From: Leeuwenhoekiella parthenopeia
Lineage (GTDB): Bacteria > Bacteroidota > Bacteroidia > Flavobacteriales > Flavobacteriaceae
DNA: 64,000 nt
Reading direction: 5' to 3'
Assembly (NCBI RefSeq): GCF_020782115.1
Contig: NZ_JAJGMW010000005.1
Coordinates: 62,001 to 126,000, forward strand
The notes beneath the pieces were generated by a model. That model made no database searches and had not been told where the DNA came from. It worked only from the letters and a program-made list of their open reading frames with translations. Positions 8,585 to 17,921 of the stretch are shown in pieces. Every line of letters begins with the position of its first letter. The stretch's first letter is position 1. A program made the position numbers and the translations under genes.

Positions 8585-9094
8585 ATGAACGCAAAAACAC
8601 CTTCTGAATCGAAAACGGTACAAACCGACCTCGTACTTCCTAATGAGACCAATCCGCTAAACAATATGTTTGGGGGTGAATTGCTGGCTCGTATGGACCG
8701 TGTTGCGAGTATTACTGCCCGCCGTCACAGCAGAAGGATCGTAGTTACAGCTTCGGTAAATCACGTGGCTTTTAACAAAGCCATCCCTCTGGGAAGCGTG
8801 GTAACGGTTGAAGCAACCATTTCAAGAGCGTTTAAGACCTCGATGGAGGTCATCATAGACGTATGGGTAGAAGATCGGGAAAGTGGCCTGAGATCTAAGG
8901 CAAATGACGCCATTTACACCTTTGTTGCTGTTGACCGCACCGGTTCACCCGTACCCATCCCCGAAATCAAACCCGAAACCGAACAGGAGAAAGAGCGCTA
9001 TGCAGCCGCTTTACGCAGAAAACAACTCAGTCTGGTACTTGCCGGTAAGATGAAGGCTAATGATGCGACCGAGCTGAAGGCCTTGTTTGAATAG
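8585..9094 (+). CDS. Acyl-CoA thioesterase, hotdog fold (YciA/BFIT type)
   Basis: This 169-residue protein hydrolyses acyl-CoA thioesters. The hotdog signature is present: NPLNNMFGGELLARMDRVASITARRHS, then VTASVNHVAFNKAIPLGSVVTVEA, with the catalytic Asp likely the one in RMD. The open frame extends upstream to a TTG at 8507, but that extension runs through a terminator hairpin and a -7 element, so the ATG at 8585 is chosen and gives the normal family length. It is alone on this strand and convergent with the next two envelope genes. The acyl chain preference cannot be read from sequence. Confidence 0.93.
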   Translation: MNAKTPSESKTVQTDLVLPNETNPLNNMFGGELLARMDRVASITARRHSRRIVVTASVNHVAFNKAIPLGSVVTVEATISRAFKTSMEVIIDVWVEDRESGLRSKANDAIYTFVAVDRTGSPVPIPEIKPETEQEKERYAAALRRKQLSLVLAGKMKANDATELKALFE

Positions 9095-9095
9095 G

Positions 9096-9716
9096 CTAAA
9101 GCCGAATCTGAAAACCTGCCGAAGCATTTAAATAACTAATAGTACCAAAAGCATCTTTCAATTCTGCAGGAACATTGGTGGCCATAAAATCTACCCGATA
9201 CTCGGGCATAATATAAAGGGCCAGCCATTTCCAAAGAGGAACATTCAATTGCGGATTAAACCATAGGGATCCCCCATTTTCTCTAAAATCCCGGGGAATT
9301 GATTTTGTATGGATATGCGTTGTTGCTCCTGCTCCTCCCTGAAGCCTAATCTGAAATCTTCGGTTTGAAATCAAATCATATCCCAGCTGTACTCCAAAGG
9401 TGCTGAACCGTGTTTCAGAATAATCACCAACTAATTGCTTATCGGTAACTGTTCCTTTAAACGTAGCGTAGCGAGCCCCGAAAAGCACTTTAGGAAATAG
9501 GTATCCGGAAACAGAAGCCTGTATACCCGGTGAAAGTTCATAGCCCCCCGCGACGTATGATTCCTTCCCTGGATTTGCCAAATAAATACCGGCATCAATA
9601 AATCCACGACGTTTCCAATCATTATTTTTTGTTGATGTACTGTCCTGAGCAAAAGCTTTTCCGCAGTAAAAAACTATAAGGACAAAGAAAATAACGTGTT
9701 TAATAGCTGAGCTCAT
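9096..9716 (-). CDS. Outer-membrane beta-barrel-like protein, secreted
   Basis: This 206-residue protein has an N-terminal signal peptide (hydrophobic residues about 8-22, cleavage likely after AFA). The mature part alternates aromatic and polar residues, as in small transmembrane beta-barrels, and ends in FQIRL. No specific family is recognised. Its start overlaps the end of the upstream lipoprotein gene by 17 bases, so the two are translated together and probably act together in the envelope. The stop lies one base after the thioesterase stop on the other strand. Confidence 0.7.
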   Translation of the reverse strand: MSSAIKHVIFFVLIVFYCGKAFAQDSTSTKNNDWKRRGFIDAGIYLANPGKESYVAGGYELSPGIQASVSGYLFPKVLFGARYATFKGTVTDKQLVGDYSETRFSTFGVQLGYDLISNRRFQIRLQGGAGATTHIHTKSIPRDFRENGGSLWFNPQLNVPLWKWLALYIMPEYRVDFMATNVPAELKDAFGTISYLNASAGFQIRL

Positions 9717-10383
9717 AACTGGTCATCAAATTAGTTACAGGAATCTCAACTCGTATTTCTTCGCCATTATTAATGCGATAGTCTAAAAATACCAGCGAGT
9801 TAAGCGGTGTTGATACCGAGAAGCTGTCTGTAAAATCATCGGGAGTTTTTCTGTCAAATTGTTCCAGGTTTTCAAAGCAGTTTCTTGAATTAGACACTTC
9901 TTCTTCAAAATCAACCCGATTGCGTTCGCAAAATACATCTGTGTAGGTTAGTCTGAAATCGACTGTGTTTTCGGTACCTGTTTCCGGTTTGGTTACCAGT
10001 TCAAAGGTTGCGAGACGTGGTAATTCAACCACTCCATAATTGACCGTATTTTCTGCTTCTAAAAAATTGTTATTAAAATAACTTATTGAAGTAAAGGCCT
10101 CGTTATAACTGCCTTTAGTAAATGGTTCGTTAATATGTAACGCCACATCATCATAAGAAGAGTTAAGTGATGTAAATTCAAAAAAACCGGCATCATCAGT
10201 ATAACTAAAACCCAGACGGGTACTTTGTGCACTTACCTCAACGTAGATTCCAGGTATGGGACTTCCGCTCTCATCAACAAGCTGTCCCCTGACGCGGCTT
10301 CGCGAATTATCGAGAATGGGTTCTTCGCAGGAAAAAGAAGAGCCGAAAACAAAGCAAACAACCAAAAAGTAAAAAATCCTCAT
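9700..10383 (-). CDS. Lipoprotein with carboxypeptidase-regulatory-like domain
   Basis: This 227-residue protein has a lipoprotein signal ending in the lipobox SFSC (Cys at residue 19), followed by acidic residues. Residues 31-80 (VRGQLVDESGSPIPGIYVEV, then TDDAGFFEF) match the beta-sandwich CarboxypepD-regulatory-like repeat that is common in Bacteroidota outer-membrane proteins. The rest is unassigned. It is the first gene of a two-gene unit with the barrel-like protein, and its start is 61 bases from the end of the EnvC-like gene. A role in surface adhesion or scaffolding is only a guess. Confidence 0.75.
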   Translation of the reverse strand: MRIFYFLVVCFVFGSSFSCEEPILDNSRSRVRGQLVDESGSPIPGIYVEVSAQSTRLGFSYTDDAGFFEFTSLNSSYDDVALHINEPFTKGSYNEAFTSISYFNNNFLEAENTVNYGVVELPRLATFELVTKPETGTENTVDFRLTYTDVFCERNRVDFEEEVSNSRNCFENLEQFDRKTPDDFTDSFSVSTPLNSLVFLDYRINNGEEIRVEIPVTNLMTSYELSY

Positions 10384-10444
10384 ACTGTGTTTTACAGAGA
10401 GATACCTATTTCAAAAAAAGGTTGCGCCTTTTTACTTAGAAAAT

Positions 10445-11692
10445 CTACATATTATACACCCACTCTTCGGGGTTAAGGCGCTGAGAATCTTTGTAAACCA
10501 GGAATTTCAGGATGGTTTTACCGGTGAAGGAGTTTACGGCTATTTCGCCCAAGGCCTGCTTGGTTGAAACCTCATCATTTACTTTAACTTTAAGGTTTTT
10601 AAGGTTTTGGTAGACGGTAAGGTAATTTCCGTGACGTATAAGTATAGTATAACCTCCGCCACGTATCAATTGTATCTGTTGAACCGTACCTTTAAAAGCG
10701 GCACGTGCAACGCTCCCGGGAGCAGTTTCAATCTCTACCCCACTGTTGTAGGTCGTAATATTTGGTAAAGTAGGATGCTGAGAAGTCCCGAAGCGTTTGT
10801 AAATTCTGCCTCGTTCTACCGGCCAATCCATACGCCCTTTGTTGGACGCAAAGTCACTTGCCAGGGCTTTGGCTGCCGGAGTCAGGTTAAAGGTAGGCAT
10901 CTCCCCCGCTTTTTCAACTTTAGTAGCTACGGCCCCGGTCTCCTTTTTAGAAGCCGCAATCGCCTCGCGTATCAGGCGGTCAATTTCTTTATCAATACGG
11001 TCTGCAGCCTTTTGCTTTTCGCGAATTTGTGCCACATACGTCGACTCTTTCTCCCTGATTTTGGCAATAAGCGCATCTTGCTGCTTTTTCTCGGCCTCCA
11101 GTTTTTCCTGCTCTTCGCGGTTTTGGGCAATAAGTTGCTGCTTTTCTTCCTTCTGCTTTATAAGGTCGTTGTTGGTTTGTTTCAGCAATTCGGTGCGCTC
11201 TTTAATTTGATCGCCCTGCTTTTTGCGGTAATTGCTGTACTGCTTCATATACTGCACCCGCTTATAGGCCTGCAAAAAACTTTCCGAAGACAGCAAAAAC
11301 ATAATCCGGCTCTGACTGCTCTTGCTTTTGTATGACTTTTCGACCATCGCGGCATAATCGGTCTTAAGCTTTTCGAGTTCGTCGCGCAGATCGCTTATTT
11401 TATTAATGTTCTGGTTTATTTTCTGCGTGAGCAAATTGGCCTGACTGTTTGTAACCTTAATGAGGTTTTGGCGAGTCTTGATTTTAGAATCCAGATCTTC
11501 AACCTGACTCAGCACGTTGCGCTCGTCTTTTTTGTTGCTTTGGCGCAGTTTGCTCAGCTCTTCAATCTGACTCATCAACTGCCGGCGCTGGCGCTCGAGT
11601 TCAGCCTGACGGTCGTTTTGGGCGAAAAGCGTAGAAGCTCCCAGGAGGAGCATCATAAAAATGAGTAGTTTGTAAAAGCGGGATGACTGCAT
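10445..11692 (-). CDS. EnvC-like murein hydrolase activator with degenerate M23 domain
   Basis: This 415-residue exported protein has a signal peptide (residues 1-24, ending in LFAQ). A long charged coiled coil follows, about 25-250, rich in Lys, Glu and Gln. A LytM/M23-type domain covers about 290-415 (GRIYKRFGTSQHPTLPN, then GGGYTILIRHGNYLTVYQNL). The zinc ligands of active M23 peptidases, HxxxD and HxH, are missing: NSGVEIE and ILKFLVY stand in their places. That is the pattern of EnvC-type activators of amidases at the septum, not of active enzymes. The ATG overlaps the stop of the DUF4292 gene by one base. Confidence 0.9.
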   Translation of the reverse strand: MQSSRFYKLLIFMMLLLGASTLFAQNDRQAELERQRRQLMSQIEELSKLRQSNKKDERNVLSQVEDLDSKIKTRQNLIKVTNSQANLLTQKINQNINKISDLRDELEKLKTDYAAMVEKSYKSKSSQSRIMFLLSSESFLQAYKRVQYMKQYSNYRKKQGDQIKERTELLKQTNNDLIKQKEEKQQLIAQNREEQEKLEAEKKQQDALIAKIREKESTYVAQIREKQKAADRIDKEIDRLIREAIAASKKETGAVATKVEKAGEMPTFNLTPAAKALASDFASNKGRMDWPVERGRIYKRFGTSQHPTLPNITTYNSGVEIETAPGSVARAAFKGTVQQIQLIRGGGYTILIRHGNYLTVYQNLKNLKVKVNDEVSTKQALGEIAVNSFTGKTILKFLVYKDSQRLNPEEWVYNM

Positions 11693-12459
11693 TACAATTC
11701 GATTTCTTTAAGCCCCGAAGGTATTGAAAATGGAAAACTTACCGGCCTATTAAAGTCTAAACCGCGGTATTCGATATCAATCAGAGTGGCTTTGTCGCCT
11801 TCCTGAGCTTTTACGTATATTTCTGACGGAAAATAACCGGCCTGTTCTCTGGTAAAATCTCCATAATCAATCACCAGATCCCGACTTTCTTCCCGCTGCG
11901 TTAGACGTTGCTGCTGAAGCGTAAACGACCCGCTATTCAAATAGAAAAACAGATCAAACAGCGCAGACTGCTTTCGCGGAGCGATCACATAACGCGTAGA
12001 AGTAGGCCCGGCACTAAAACCACCGCTGCGTAAATCGTAAATAGGCTGCCCCAAAAGTAGCGCTTCTACCTGCTCGTAATTGAGTTCGGTGCCCAGCACC
12101 TCGCTGAGTAATTCAAAGTCTCCGTCGAAATAGGAACCGTCTATTTTCTCGTAAAACTGAACCCGATCTGGAGTAATCATCGCCTTAGCCAGCGAAATTC
12201 CCAGCACTGAAGCACTCATCCAGATGGCTTCTCCCTTTTTCATACGCAGACTTACGGTCACGCTTTGATTGGTTCCGGGATCCTGATAACGGATTTTTAA
12301 ACGTGCAGCCAGGGTTTCAAACTGCGGATGGGTATCGTAATGGGAAGCGATAATTTTTGCAGATTCCAGGTCTTCGGTTGAGGCTACGCTTCGGGTAGAT
12401 TTACAGGCCGAAAGGCTGACAACTAAAACAAGAATGAAAATTTTATATACTGTTTGCAT
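11692..12459 (-). CDS. DUF4292 lipoprotein
   Basis: This 255-residue lipoprotein has lipobox LSAC (Cys at residue 19). The mature part (AARLKIRYQDPGTNQSVTVSLRMKKGEAIWMSASVLGISLAKAMITPDRV) matches the Bacteroidota DUF4292 family, whose fold resembles the LolA/LolB lipoprotein carriers. A part in lipoprotein or lipid traffic to the outer membrane is therefore plausible but inferred. It is packed head to tail between the TPR gene (no gap) and the EnvC-like gene (one-base overlap), so the three are one operon. Confidence 0.87.
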   Translation of the reverse strand: MQTVYKIFILVLVVSLSACKSTRSVASTEDLESAKIIASHYDTHPQFETLAARLKIRYQDPGTNQSVTVSLRMKKGEAIWMSASVLGISLAKAMITPDRVQFYEKIDGSYFDGDFELLSEVLGTELNYEQVEALLLGQPIYDLRSGGFSAGPTSTRYVIAPRKQSALFDLFFYLNSGSFTLQQQRLTQREESRDLVIDYGDFTREQAGYFPSEIYVKAQEGDKATLIDIEYRGLDFNRPVSFPFSIPSGLKEIEL

Positions 12460-13806
12460 TTATTGATTCAGGTTTGTGAGGCGTTTTTGATAGGCTTCCG
12501 CTTTTGCGGCATCACCCAGACCGGTATAGCCACGAGCCAGTTGCCGGTAAAAATCGGCCTCCATTTTTGGGTTTTCCGCTACATAATCTATGCCCATCTC
12601 GAGATAGCTTACAGCGTCTTTAAAATTGCCGAGCTCATTTTGAGCAACACCATAAGCCAAATAAAACACAGCCTGAGCAGGATACAGGCTTAAAGCCTCC
12701 TCGCTCAACGCAGCAGCTTCCTTATTTTGCCCGGCTTCTAGTTTAAGCAGGGTTAAATTACGCAGGACACCCAGATCTGTAGGTTCATTTTTATAAGCAG
12801 ACTCGTAATAGGATAAGGCTTTATCGGTTTCCTGATTTTTCAGGTAATAGGCGCCCAGTTCTTCGCTTACATCGGTGTTTTCTTCCTCAGAAAACAGCGC
12901 GACGGCTTCCTCCAGTTCGGGCTGATACTCGGGATTGCGATCTGCGAAAATCAAAAAATCATTGAGTACACTGTGCTTGGCTTTTGGATCAATACGCTTG
13001 CTTTTCATCACTTTTTCGAGCGATTTTAAGGCTTGCGGAACAGCTCCTTCTTCCAAATGGAATTTATAAAGCGCTAGATGTACCTCGTCTGCCTGCGGAT
13101 TCACCTTAAGCAACTTTTGAGCAGTGGCGTAAGCTTTATCGGTCTTGCCCTGCTCGCTGTATACATAGATTAGGTTCAGGTAATTTTGCTCCTCCTGCGG
13201 ACTGGCTTTGATTTTTTCCAAAAGCATCTGCTCTTTAAAATCTCCTCCGCTCAGGGCTAAAGCCTGAGTGCGAATCTGATTGCGATAGGCGTCTTTACCC
13301 AACTCGGCATCCAGTTTATCAAGCACCTTAATCGCCTGCTCAAAATCTCCTTTAAGCACGTAAATACGCGCCAAATCTTCCTCGTAACGCAAATCAAATT
13401 TCGCCAGGTCCTTCACCAGATCAATCGCTTTCTCAAAATCCTGACGGGCGTAATAGACCTCATACAGGCTTTCCATAATGTCCTGTTGATTGGGCTTGAG
13501 CTGAAGGGCTTTGAGGTAGTTATTTTCAGCCTGCTGCAGGTTGCCTAATGCGGCTTCATTTTTCCCTTTTTCAAAATACAAAATGGGTTCCTGCGGGCGC
13601 AGATTGATGCATTTATCCAGAGCTGTGATGGCCCGGTCGTAGTTTTCGATCCCTTTTTGCTTCAGGGCTTCAAAAAACAGCTCCTGAAAATCATCGGTCA
13701 CATCTTCAAGCTCATCCACATTTTCATCTTGCAGGGGACTGGGCTCCTGTGCTTCCGCCAAAGGCGAAAACAAAAAGAATACGAGTATGAGCGAGAGCCA
13801 TTTCAT
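12460..13806 (-). CDS. Tetratricopeptide-repeat protein, exported
   Basis: This 448-residue protein has a signal peptide (residues 1-19, ending in AEA) and at least nine degenerate TPR units from about residue 45 to the end (for example NYDRAITALDKCINLRPQEPILYFEKG and EAALGNLQQAENNYLKALQLKP). TPR solenoids mediate protein-protein contacts, here in the periplasm or on the outer membrane. The stop codon abuts the ATG of the DUF4292 lipoprotein. It is nine bases downstream of the nucleotidyltransferase gene. The partner is unknown. Confidence 0.87.
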   Translation of the reverse strand: MKWLSLILVFFLFSPLAEAQEPSPLQDENVDELEDVTDDFQELFFEALKQKGIENYDRAITALDKCINLRPQEPILYFEKGKNEAALGNLQQAENNYLKALQLKPNQQDIMESLYEVYYARQDFEKAIDLVKDLAKFDLRYEEDLARIYVLKGDFEQAIKVLDKLDAELGKDAYRNQIRTQALALSGGDFKEQMLLEKIKASPQEEQNYLNLIYVYSEQGKTDKAYATAQKLLKVNPQADEVHLALYKFHLEEGAVPQALKSLEKVMKSKRIDPKAKHSVLNDFLIFADRNPEYQPELEEAVALFSEEENTDVSEELGAYYLKNQETDKALSYYESAYKNEPTDLGVLRNLTLLKLEAGQNKEAAALSEEALSLYPAQAVFYLAYGVAQNELGNFKDAVSYLEMGIDYVAENPKMEADFYRQLARGYTGLGDAAKAEAYQKRLTNLNQ

Positions 13807-13815
13807 CTATAAAAT

Positions 13816-14826
13816 CTAAATCAATTCGGAGTAATCCCCGATGCTTATCGCGGTAAAGTTACCATCGAATTTGGCATGATTGCCTATCATCGCATTTTTT
13901 AACTGCGCATTAGTAATTGTACTGAAATTCTGAATCAAACTTTCAGAAACACTGCTGTTTTCAATTACCGTTCCGACACCTACAGACACGTTAGGTCCCA
14001 CAGTGCTGTCTTTAATCACCACATTTTCGCCAATAAAACAAGGCGGAATAATCGATGCGTTTTCCAGTTTTGCGGTTTCCGAAACGAGATGCTTCCCTTC
14101 TTTATGCAAGAACTGAAGCATTCTGCCGTTAGTTTCCACCGTCACGTTTTTATTTCCGCAATCCATCCACTCGTCAATTTTTCCGGGCTTAAAGACGTAG
14201 CCTTTAGCCTGCATTTGCTTGATACCGTCGTTGATCTGGTACTCGCCGCCGTGCATCAACTGGGCATCTAAAACCGCCTGAAGTTCCTGTTTAAGCACTT
14301 CGCCCTGTTTAAAATAGTAGATACCAATCACTGCAAGGTCTGATACAAACTCGGCCGGTTTCTCAACCAGGCCGGTAATTTCATCAGCCTCATTAAGCGA
14401 CACCACACCATACGCCTGCGGATTTGCAACCTGTTTTACCCAGATTACGCTGTCTGCCTCCTTGTCTAACGCAAAATCGGCCCTAAAAAGTGTATCGGCA
14501 TAAGCGATCACGCAGGGTCCGCTTAGCGAATCCTGAGCACACATAATGGCGTGCCCGGTGCCCAGGGGTTTATCCTGATAGTAAATCGTGCCTTTTGCAC
14601 CCAGACTTTGAGCCACTGCTTTGAGGTTTTCTTCGGTTTCAGGGCCAAAATCCTCTGCAATGATAAAGGCGATCTCTTCAATTTTTTCTTCTAAAACACC
14701 GGCTATATCTTCAACCAGGCGCTGTACAATGGGTTTACCGGCAATGGGAATCAGGGGTTTGGGTATTGTAAGGGTGTGCGGTCGCAGTCGGGAACCGCGG
14801 CCTGCCATAGGGACAATGATTTTCAT
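13816..14826 (-). CDS. Sugar-phosphate nucleotidyltransferase
   Basis: This enzyme of the RmlA/GalU type couples a sugar 1-phosphate to an NTP to make an activated sugar. From the ATG at 14826 the 336 residues begin with the signature IVPMAGRGSRLRPHT, the nucleotide-binding loop GxGxRLxPxT, then PKPLIPIAGKPIV. The C-terminal third contains left-handed beta-helix-like hexapeptide text (NASIIPPCFIGENVVIKDSTVGPNVSVG), usual for bifunctional or trimeric members. The frame is open for 24 more codons upstream, but those lack family similarity. The nucleotide and sugar cannot be read. It heads the TPR/DUF4292/EnvC group, which suggests a role in envelope glycan supply. Confidence 0.92.
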   Translation of the reverse strand: MKIIVPMAGRGSRLRPHTLTIPKPLIPIAGKPIVQRLVEDIAGVLEEKIEEIAFIIAEDFGPETEENLKAVAQSLGAKGTIYYQDKPLGTGHAIMCAQDSLSGPCVIAYADTLFRADFALDKEADSVIWVKQVANPQAYGVVSLNEADEITGLVEKPAEFVSDLAVIGIYYFKQGEVLKQELQAVLDAQLMHGGEYQINDGIKQMQAKGYVFKPGKIDEWMDCGNKNVTVETNGRMLQFLHKEGKHLVSETAKLENASIIPPCFIGENVVIKDSTVGPNVSVGVGTVIENSSVSESLIQNFSTITNAQLKNAMIGNHAKFDGNFTAISIGDYSELI

Positions 14827-14930
14827 TTCTTGTGTTTTAATTGTAGGTATAGACACCGACTGCTTCTGGTAATCAGCCGGCGATGCTGCAAAATACAAAG
14901 GATTTGATTGTTTGCCGAATTCACTAACAG

Positions 14931-15734
14931 CTATTTAAGATGTACGGAATCGGTTAGAGAAATCATTCCGGTAGTTTTTGGGATCAGGTACACGCCAAAA
15001 TTGATTTGGTTTCCCTCTTTTTTATAGGCGAAAAGACTGCGTAAAGGTTCCTGATTGGAGTCAAAAACGGCAATTTCGGGTTTGATGGTAATGAGCGAAC
15101 AGCGCGGCGTCGCGGTAATCACATCGAAAATACAATCGCCAATTATAACCTGTTTCCAGGTTTCTTCGGCATAAGCTTCAACTCCTGAAGTCACGATGTT
15201 GGGCCGGAAGCGCTCCACCGGAAGCGGTTGTTCTAATCGCGTATTGAGATCAACTACCGAAGCTTCTGAGATCAAATGAATAGGAAAACCGTCTGCAAAC
15301 GAAATGGGATGCTCCTCGTTTAACGCGTATTTCGCACTTACCTGACGCAGTTTTTGAGGATACAACCGCACCAAACGCAAAGGTTCATCAAAGAGTCCGC
15401 TAAACCATTCGTCAGCTTTCCCGGAAACCGCTTTCCCAAATGCCGGTTTTTTAAAGAGCTCTAACTCGTAAACGCTTTCTTCTTCGGCATTTAAAGGAAT
15501 TTCGATTGCAGTTCCTTCCGCAGAAATCCCCATCACATCAGTCTTTAAGGCAACCTCTACCTGCAGCAACTGTGGTTTTTCGCGGGCGGTGAGGATTTTG
15601 TTTTCGGCATTAACCAGTGCAAACTCCCGGTCGTGGGCAAAACCCAGGTCGCCTACCTGCGTTTGTTGCAAGGCAACGCTTCCCGCAGATTTAAGCGGAT
15701 AGGTATAAAGCGATTGTATTCTGGGCTGATTCAA
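14931..15734 (-). CDS. MOSC-domain protein
   Basis: This 267-residue protein has the MOSC N-terminal beta-barrel domain (residues 1-120: SLYTYPLKSAGSVALQQTQV, DREFALVNAENKILTARE). The MOSC domain follows (FADGFPIHLISEASVVDLN, then ERFRPNIVTSG, CIFDVITATPRCSLITI). The Cys in TPRCSLI matches the conserved Cys that holds the molybdenum cofactor sulfur in MOSC proteins such as mARC. It may reduce N-hydroxylated compounds or carry sulfur for Mo enzymes. No other molybdenum gene is in the window. It lies in a gap between the nucleotidyltransferase and dut, with an odd repeat tract upstream. Confidence 0.9.
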   Translation of the reverse strand: MNQPRIQSLYTYPLKSAGSVALQQTQVGDLGFAHDREFALVNAENKILTAREKPQLLQVEVALKTDVMGISAEGTAIEIPLNAEEESVYELELFKKPAFGKAVSGKADEWFSGLFDEPLRLVRLYPQKLRQVSAKYALNEEHPISFADGFPIHLISEASVVDLNTRLEQPLPVERFRPNIVTSGVEAYAEETWKQVIIGDCIFDVITATPRCSLITIKPEIAVFDSNQEPLRSLFAYKKEGNQINFGVYLIPKTTGMISLTDSVHLK

Positions 15735-15763
15735 GTTTTGAGTTTTTTAAGGGAGTTTCCCCT

Positions 15764-15809
15764 GAAGTTTATCGGGAGCGATAGCACGATGAAGCTCCTG
15801 GTTGACTAT
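15764..15809. repeat. 46-bp direct repeat, copy 1
   Basis: The first of two copies that differ at one position. It begins GAAGTTTATCGGGAG and ends TGGTTGACTAT. The two copies have a period of 74 bases and lie between the MOSC and dut genes. Confidence 0.85.
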
Positions 15810-15837
15810 AAAAAGTTTTCCGGATGAGTTTTCCGCC

Positions 15838-15883
15838 GAAGTTTATCGGGAGCGATAGCACGATGAAGCTCTTGGTTGACTAT
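15838..15883. repeat. 46-bp direct repeat, copy 2
   Basis: The second copy, with a C-to-T change near its middle. The motif GAGTTTTCCGCC or GAAAGTTTTCCGCC recurs between and after the copies, and a TTTTCCGC/GCGGAAAA hairpin sits at 15932-15951. The core TATCGGGAG also forms a hairpin at 28737-28756. Confidence 0.85.
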
Positions 15884-15968
15884 TGAAAGTTTTCCGCCTT
15901 CTTGACTTCGTGTGGCTGGTTTTCATAAGAGTTTTCCGCCTTCGCGGAAAAGGACAAATAGCTCATCG

Positions 15969-16403
15969 CTATTTTGTACCTGTACTTCCAAAGCCACCTG
16001 CTCCGCGGGCAGTTTCGCTCAATACCTCTACAGGATTCCACTCGACGCGCTCGTGTTTGGCGATCACAAGCTGGGCTATACGCTCCCCGCTTTCGATTGT
16101 AAAATCTTCATTCGATAAATTCACCAGAATCACCCCTATCTCACCTCGGTAATCGGCGTCGATGGTTCCGGGTGCATTGAGCACTGTGATCCCTTTTTTG
16201 GCCGCCAGACCGCTACGGGGACGCACCTGTGCCTCGATCCCAACGGGAAGCTCTATAAAAAATCCGGTTTTGATGATGGCACGCTCCAAAGGTTTGAGGG
16301 TAACGGGCGCATCAAGCTCGGCGCGAAGGTCCATTCCTGCTGAAGCTTCGGTCTCGTAATGGGGCAAGTCGTGACTGGACTTGTTGATGATATTGATTTG
16401 CAT
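15969..16403 (-). CDS. dut: dUTP diphosphatase (dUTPase)
   Basis: Dut converts dUTP to dUMP, keeping uracil out of DNA and feeding thymidylate synthesis. The 144 residues hold the five motifs of the trimeric enzyme: AGMDLRA; the PRSGLA motif; [17 protein letters not shown], with the catalytic Asp in motif 3; GERIAQLVI; and the C-terminal glycine-rich [10 protein letters not shown]. Length is normal. It is translated two bases after the end of the flippase gene on the same strand. Confidence 0.98.
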   Translation of the reverse strand: MQINIINKSSHDLPHYETEASAGMDLRAELDAPVTLKPLERAIIKTGFFIELPVGIEAQVRPRSGLAAKKGITVLNAPGTIDADYRGEIGVILVNLSNEDFTIESGERIAQLVIAKHERVEWNPVEVLSETARGAGGFGSTGTK

Positions 16404-16405
16404 AC

Positions 16406-17845
16406 TTATGCTGATTTTTTGGTTAAAATTCGTTTGAGTTCGCGGCCTTCCAGCGCAAATGTGATTCCTGCGAAAAGCAAAATAAACAGGGTATTGACCA
16501 TGTAATTTCCTCTAAAAATATAGAACGAAAGCAGGGCGCTTCCCATCGCCAAGACCAAATAAAGCACAATGCGCAGGCTGTTGTACGGAATGCGGTAATG
16601 GCGTTGCCCAAAATAGTACGAGATGAGCATCATCGCGCCATAAGCCGCTACGGTAGCGTAAGCCGAAGCCATAAAACCAATTAGTGGAATAAAATACCAG
16701 TTTAAGCCAATGGTTAGCCCGGCACCAACGAGCGAGAAGTACATTCCGTAAAGCGTTTTATCGGTGAGTTTATACCACACCGCAAGATTGTGGTAAATAC
16801 CCAGAAATAAATTGGCCAGCAGAATGTAGGGAACAATCTCAAGCGCAATAAAATAATCGGCATTACCGATGAGCAGGTCTTTAAAAAAGTCAATAAAACA
16901 CACGATGATCATAAGACCCAAGGCACCGGCTATTGTGAAATACTTGAGAATAGTAGCATACGTTGCCGGAGCATTTTTACTGCTGGCGTGGTTAAAAAAG
17001 AAAGGCTCTGCACCCAATCGAAACGCCTGAATAAAAATGGTCATAAATACAGCCAGCTTGTAGCAACCGGAATAGGCGCCCATAATATCTTTATCATCAA
17101 ACATATTGGCGAGTAAGAGCTTATCCAGATTTTCATTGACTACAAAAGCGAGGCCTGCAACCAAAACCGGCCAGCCGTAGCGCCAGAGTTGGCCAAAGAG
17201 CTGTTTGTCAAAAACAAGGCGGGTCGTGAAAAAGTCAGGCAAAATGAGCAGAAAGGTCACCGCACTGGCCATTAGGTTTGCGAAAAATATATAAACCAAA
17301 TACGCGTCTGTACTATACCAACTGAAGTTTAATCCAAAATGCGGAATGGCCCAAAGCAACCCTATATTTAGAATTACATAAATCGCAAGGTTGATGAGTT
17401 TGATTCCTGCGAAACGCAGTGCCTTGCCTTTGGCGCGTAAATACGCGAATGGGGCCACAACCAGGGCGTCAAGTATAACCACCCCCAGGAGATAACCAAA
17501 ATAGCGTACAGGCAGTTCTAGAGCTTCAGAAATGGGTGTTTTAAACAGCCAAAGGATGCCGAAAGTGAGCAATGTTGTTGTGGTAAGTGCTATCAGGACG
17601 GTACTATACACGCGTTGTTTATCTTTCGCTTTTGAAAAAAACCGAAAAAAAGCGGTTTCCATACCGTAAGTAAGCATCACATTGAGAAACGCGGCTCCAA
17701 TGTAAAACGAGGTGTTTTCGGCGTAGCCTGAAGTCTCCAGCTTATCGGTATGCAGATAAACCAGTACCACGCTCATTATGCGCGGCAAAATCGTTGCCAG
17801 GCCATAGACCGCCGTATCTTTAACAAAACGCTTTAGGATGCTCAA
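16406..17845 (-). CDS. Polysaccharide flippase, MATE/Wzx-like
   Basis: This is a 479-residue integral membrane protein with about 12-14 hydrophobic segments. The N-terminus ([31 protein letters not shown]) is typical of the polysaccharide-biosynthesis branch of the MOP exporter superfamily, which flips lipid-linked sugars. It is far from the main polysaccharide locus at 40-49 kb, and is followed by dut after two bases. In Bacteroidota such flippases are often core genes near dut and the nucleotidyltransferase, so it may serve a conserved cell-wall or lipid-linked glycan. The substrate is unknown. Confidence 0.88.
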   Translation of the reverse strand: MSILKRFVKDTAVYGLATILPRIMSVVLVYLHTDKLETSGYAENTSFYIGAAFLNVMLTYGMETAFFRFFSKAKDKQRVYSTVLIALTTTTLLTFGILWLFKTPISEALELPVRYFGYLLGVVILDALVVAPFAYLRAKGKALRFAGIKLINLAIYVILNIGLLWAIPHFGLNFSWYSTDAYLVYIFFANLMASAVTFLLILPDFFTTRLVFDKQLFGQLWRYGWPVLVAGLAFVVNENLDKLLLANMFDDKDIMGAYSGCYKLAVFMTIFIQAFRLGAEPFFFNHASSKNAPATYATILKYFTIAGALGLMIIVCFIDFFKDLLIGNADYFIALEIVPYILLANLFLGIYHNLAVWYKLTDKTLYGMYFSLVGAGLTIGLNWYFIPLIGFMASAYATVAAYGAMMLISYYFGQRHYRIPYNSLRIVLYLVLAMGSALLSFYIFRGNYMVNTLFILLFAGITFALEGRELKRILTKKSA

Positions 17846-17921
17846 GAAATAGCTTTTTAAAGTTTGGTTTTAAAGCTGAAATAAGATGTAAAAGTAGCAT
17901 TCCCCAGCTAAACTGTGGGAC

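Noticed and set aside
10775-11335. Long plus-strand open frame opposite the EnvC-like gene (186 residues, Leu/Phe-rich)
   Set aside because: It lies wholly within the EnvC-like gene, and mirrors the coiled-coil's Lys/Glu codons. No start context or family similarity.
15764-15883. Two near-identical 46-bp units as a CRISPR array
   Set aside because: Only two copies, repeat longer than typical, a 28-base gap and no cas genes.
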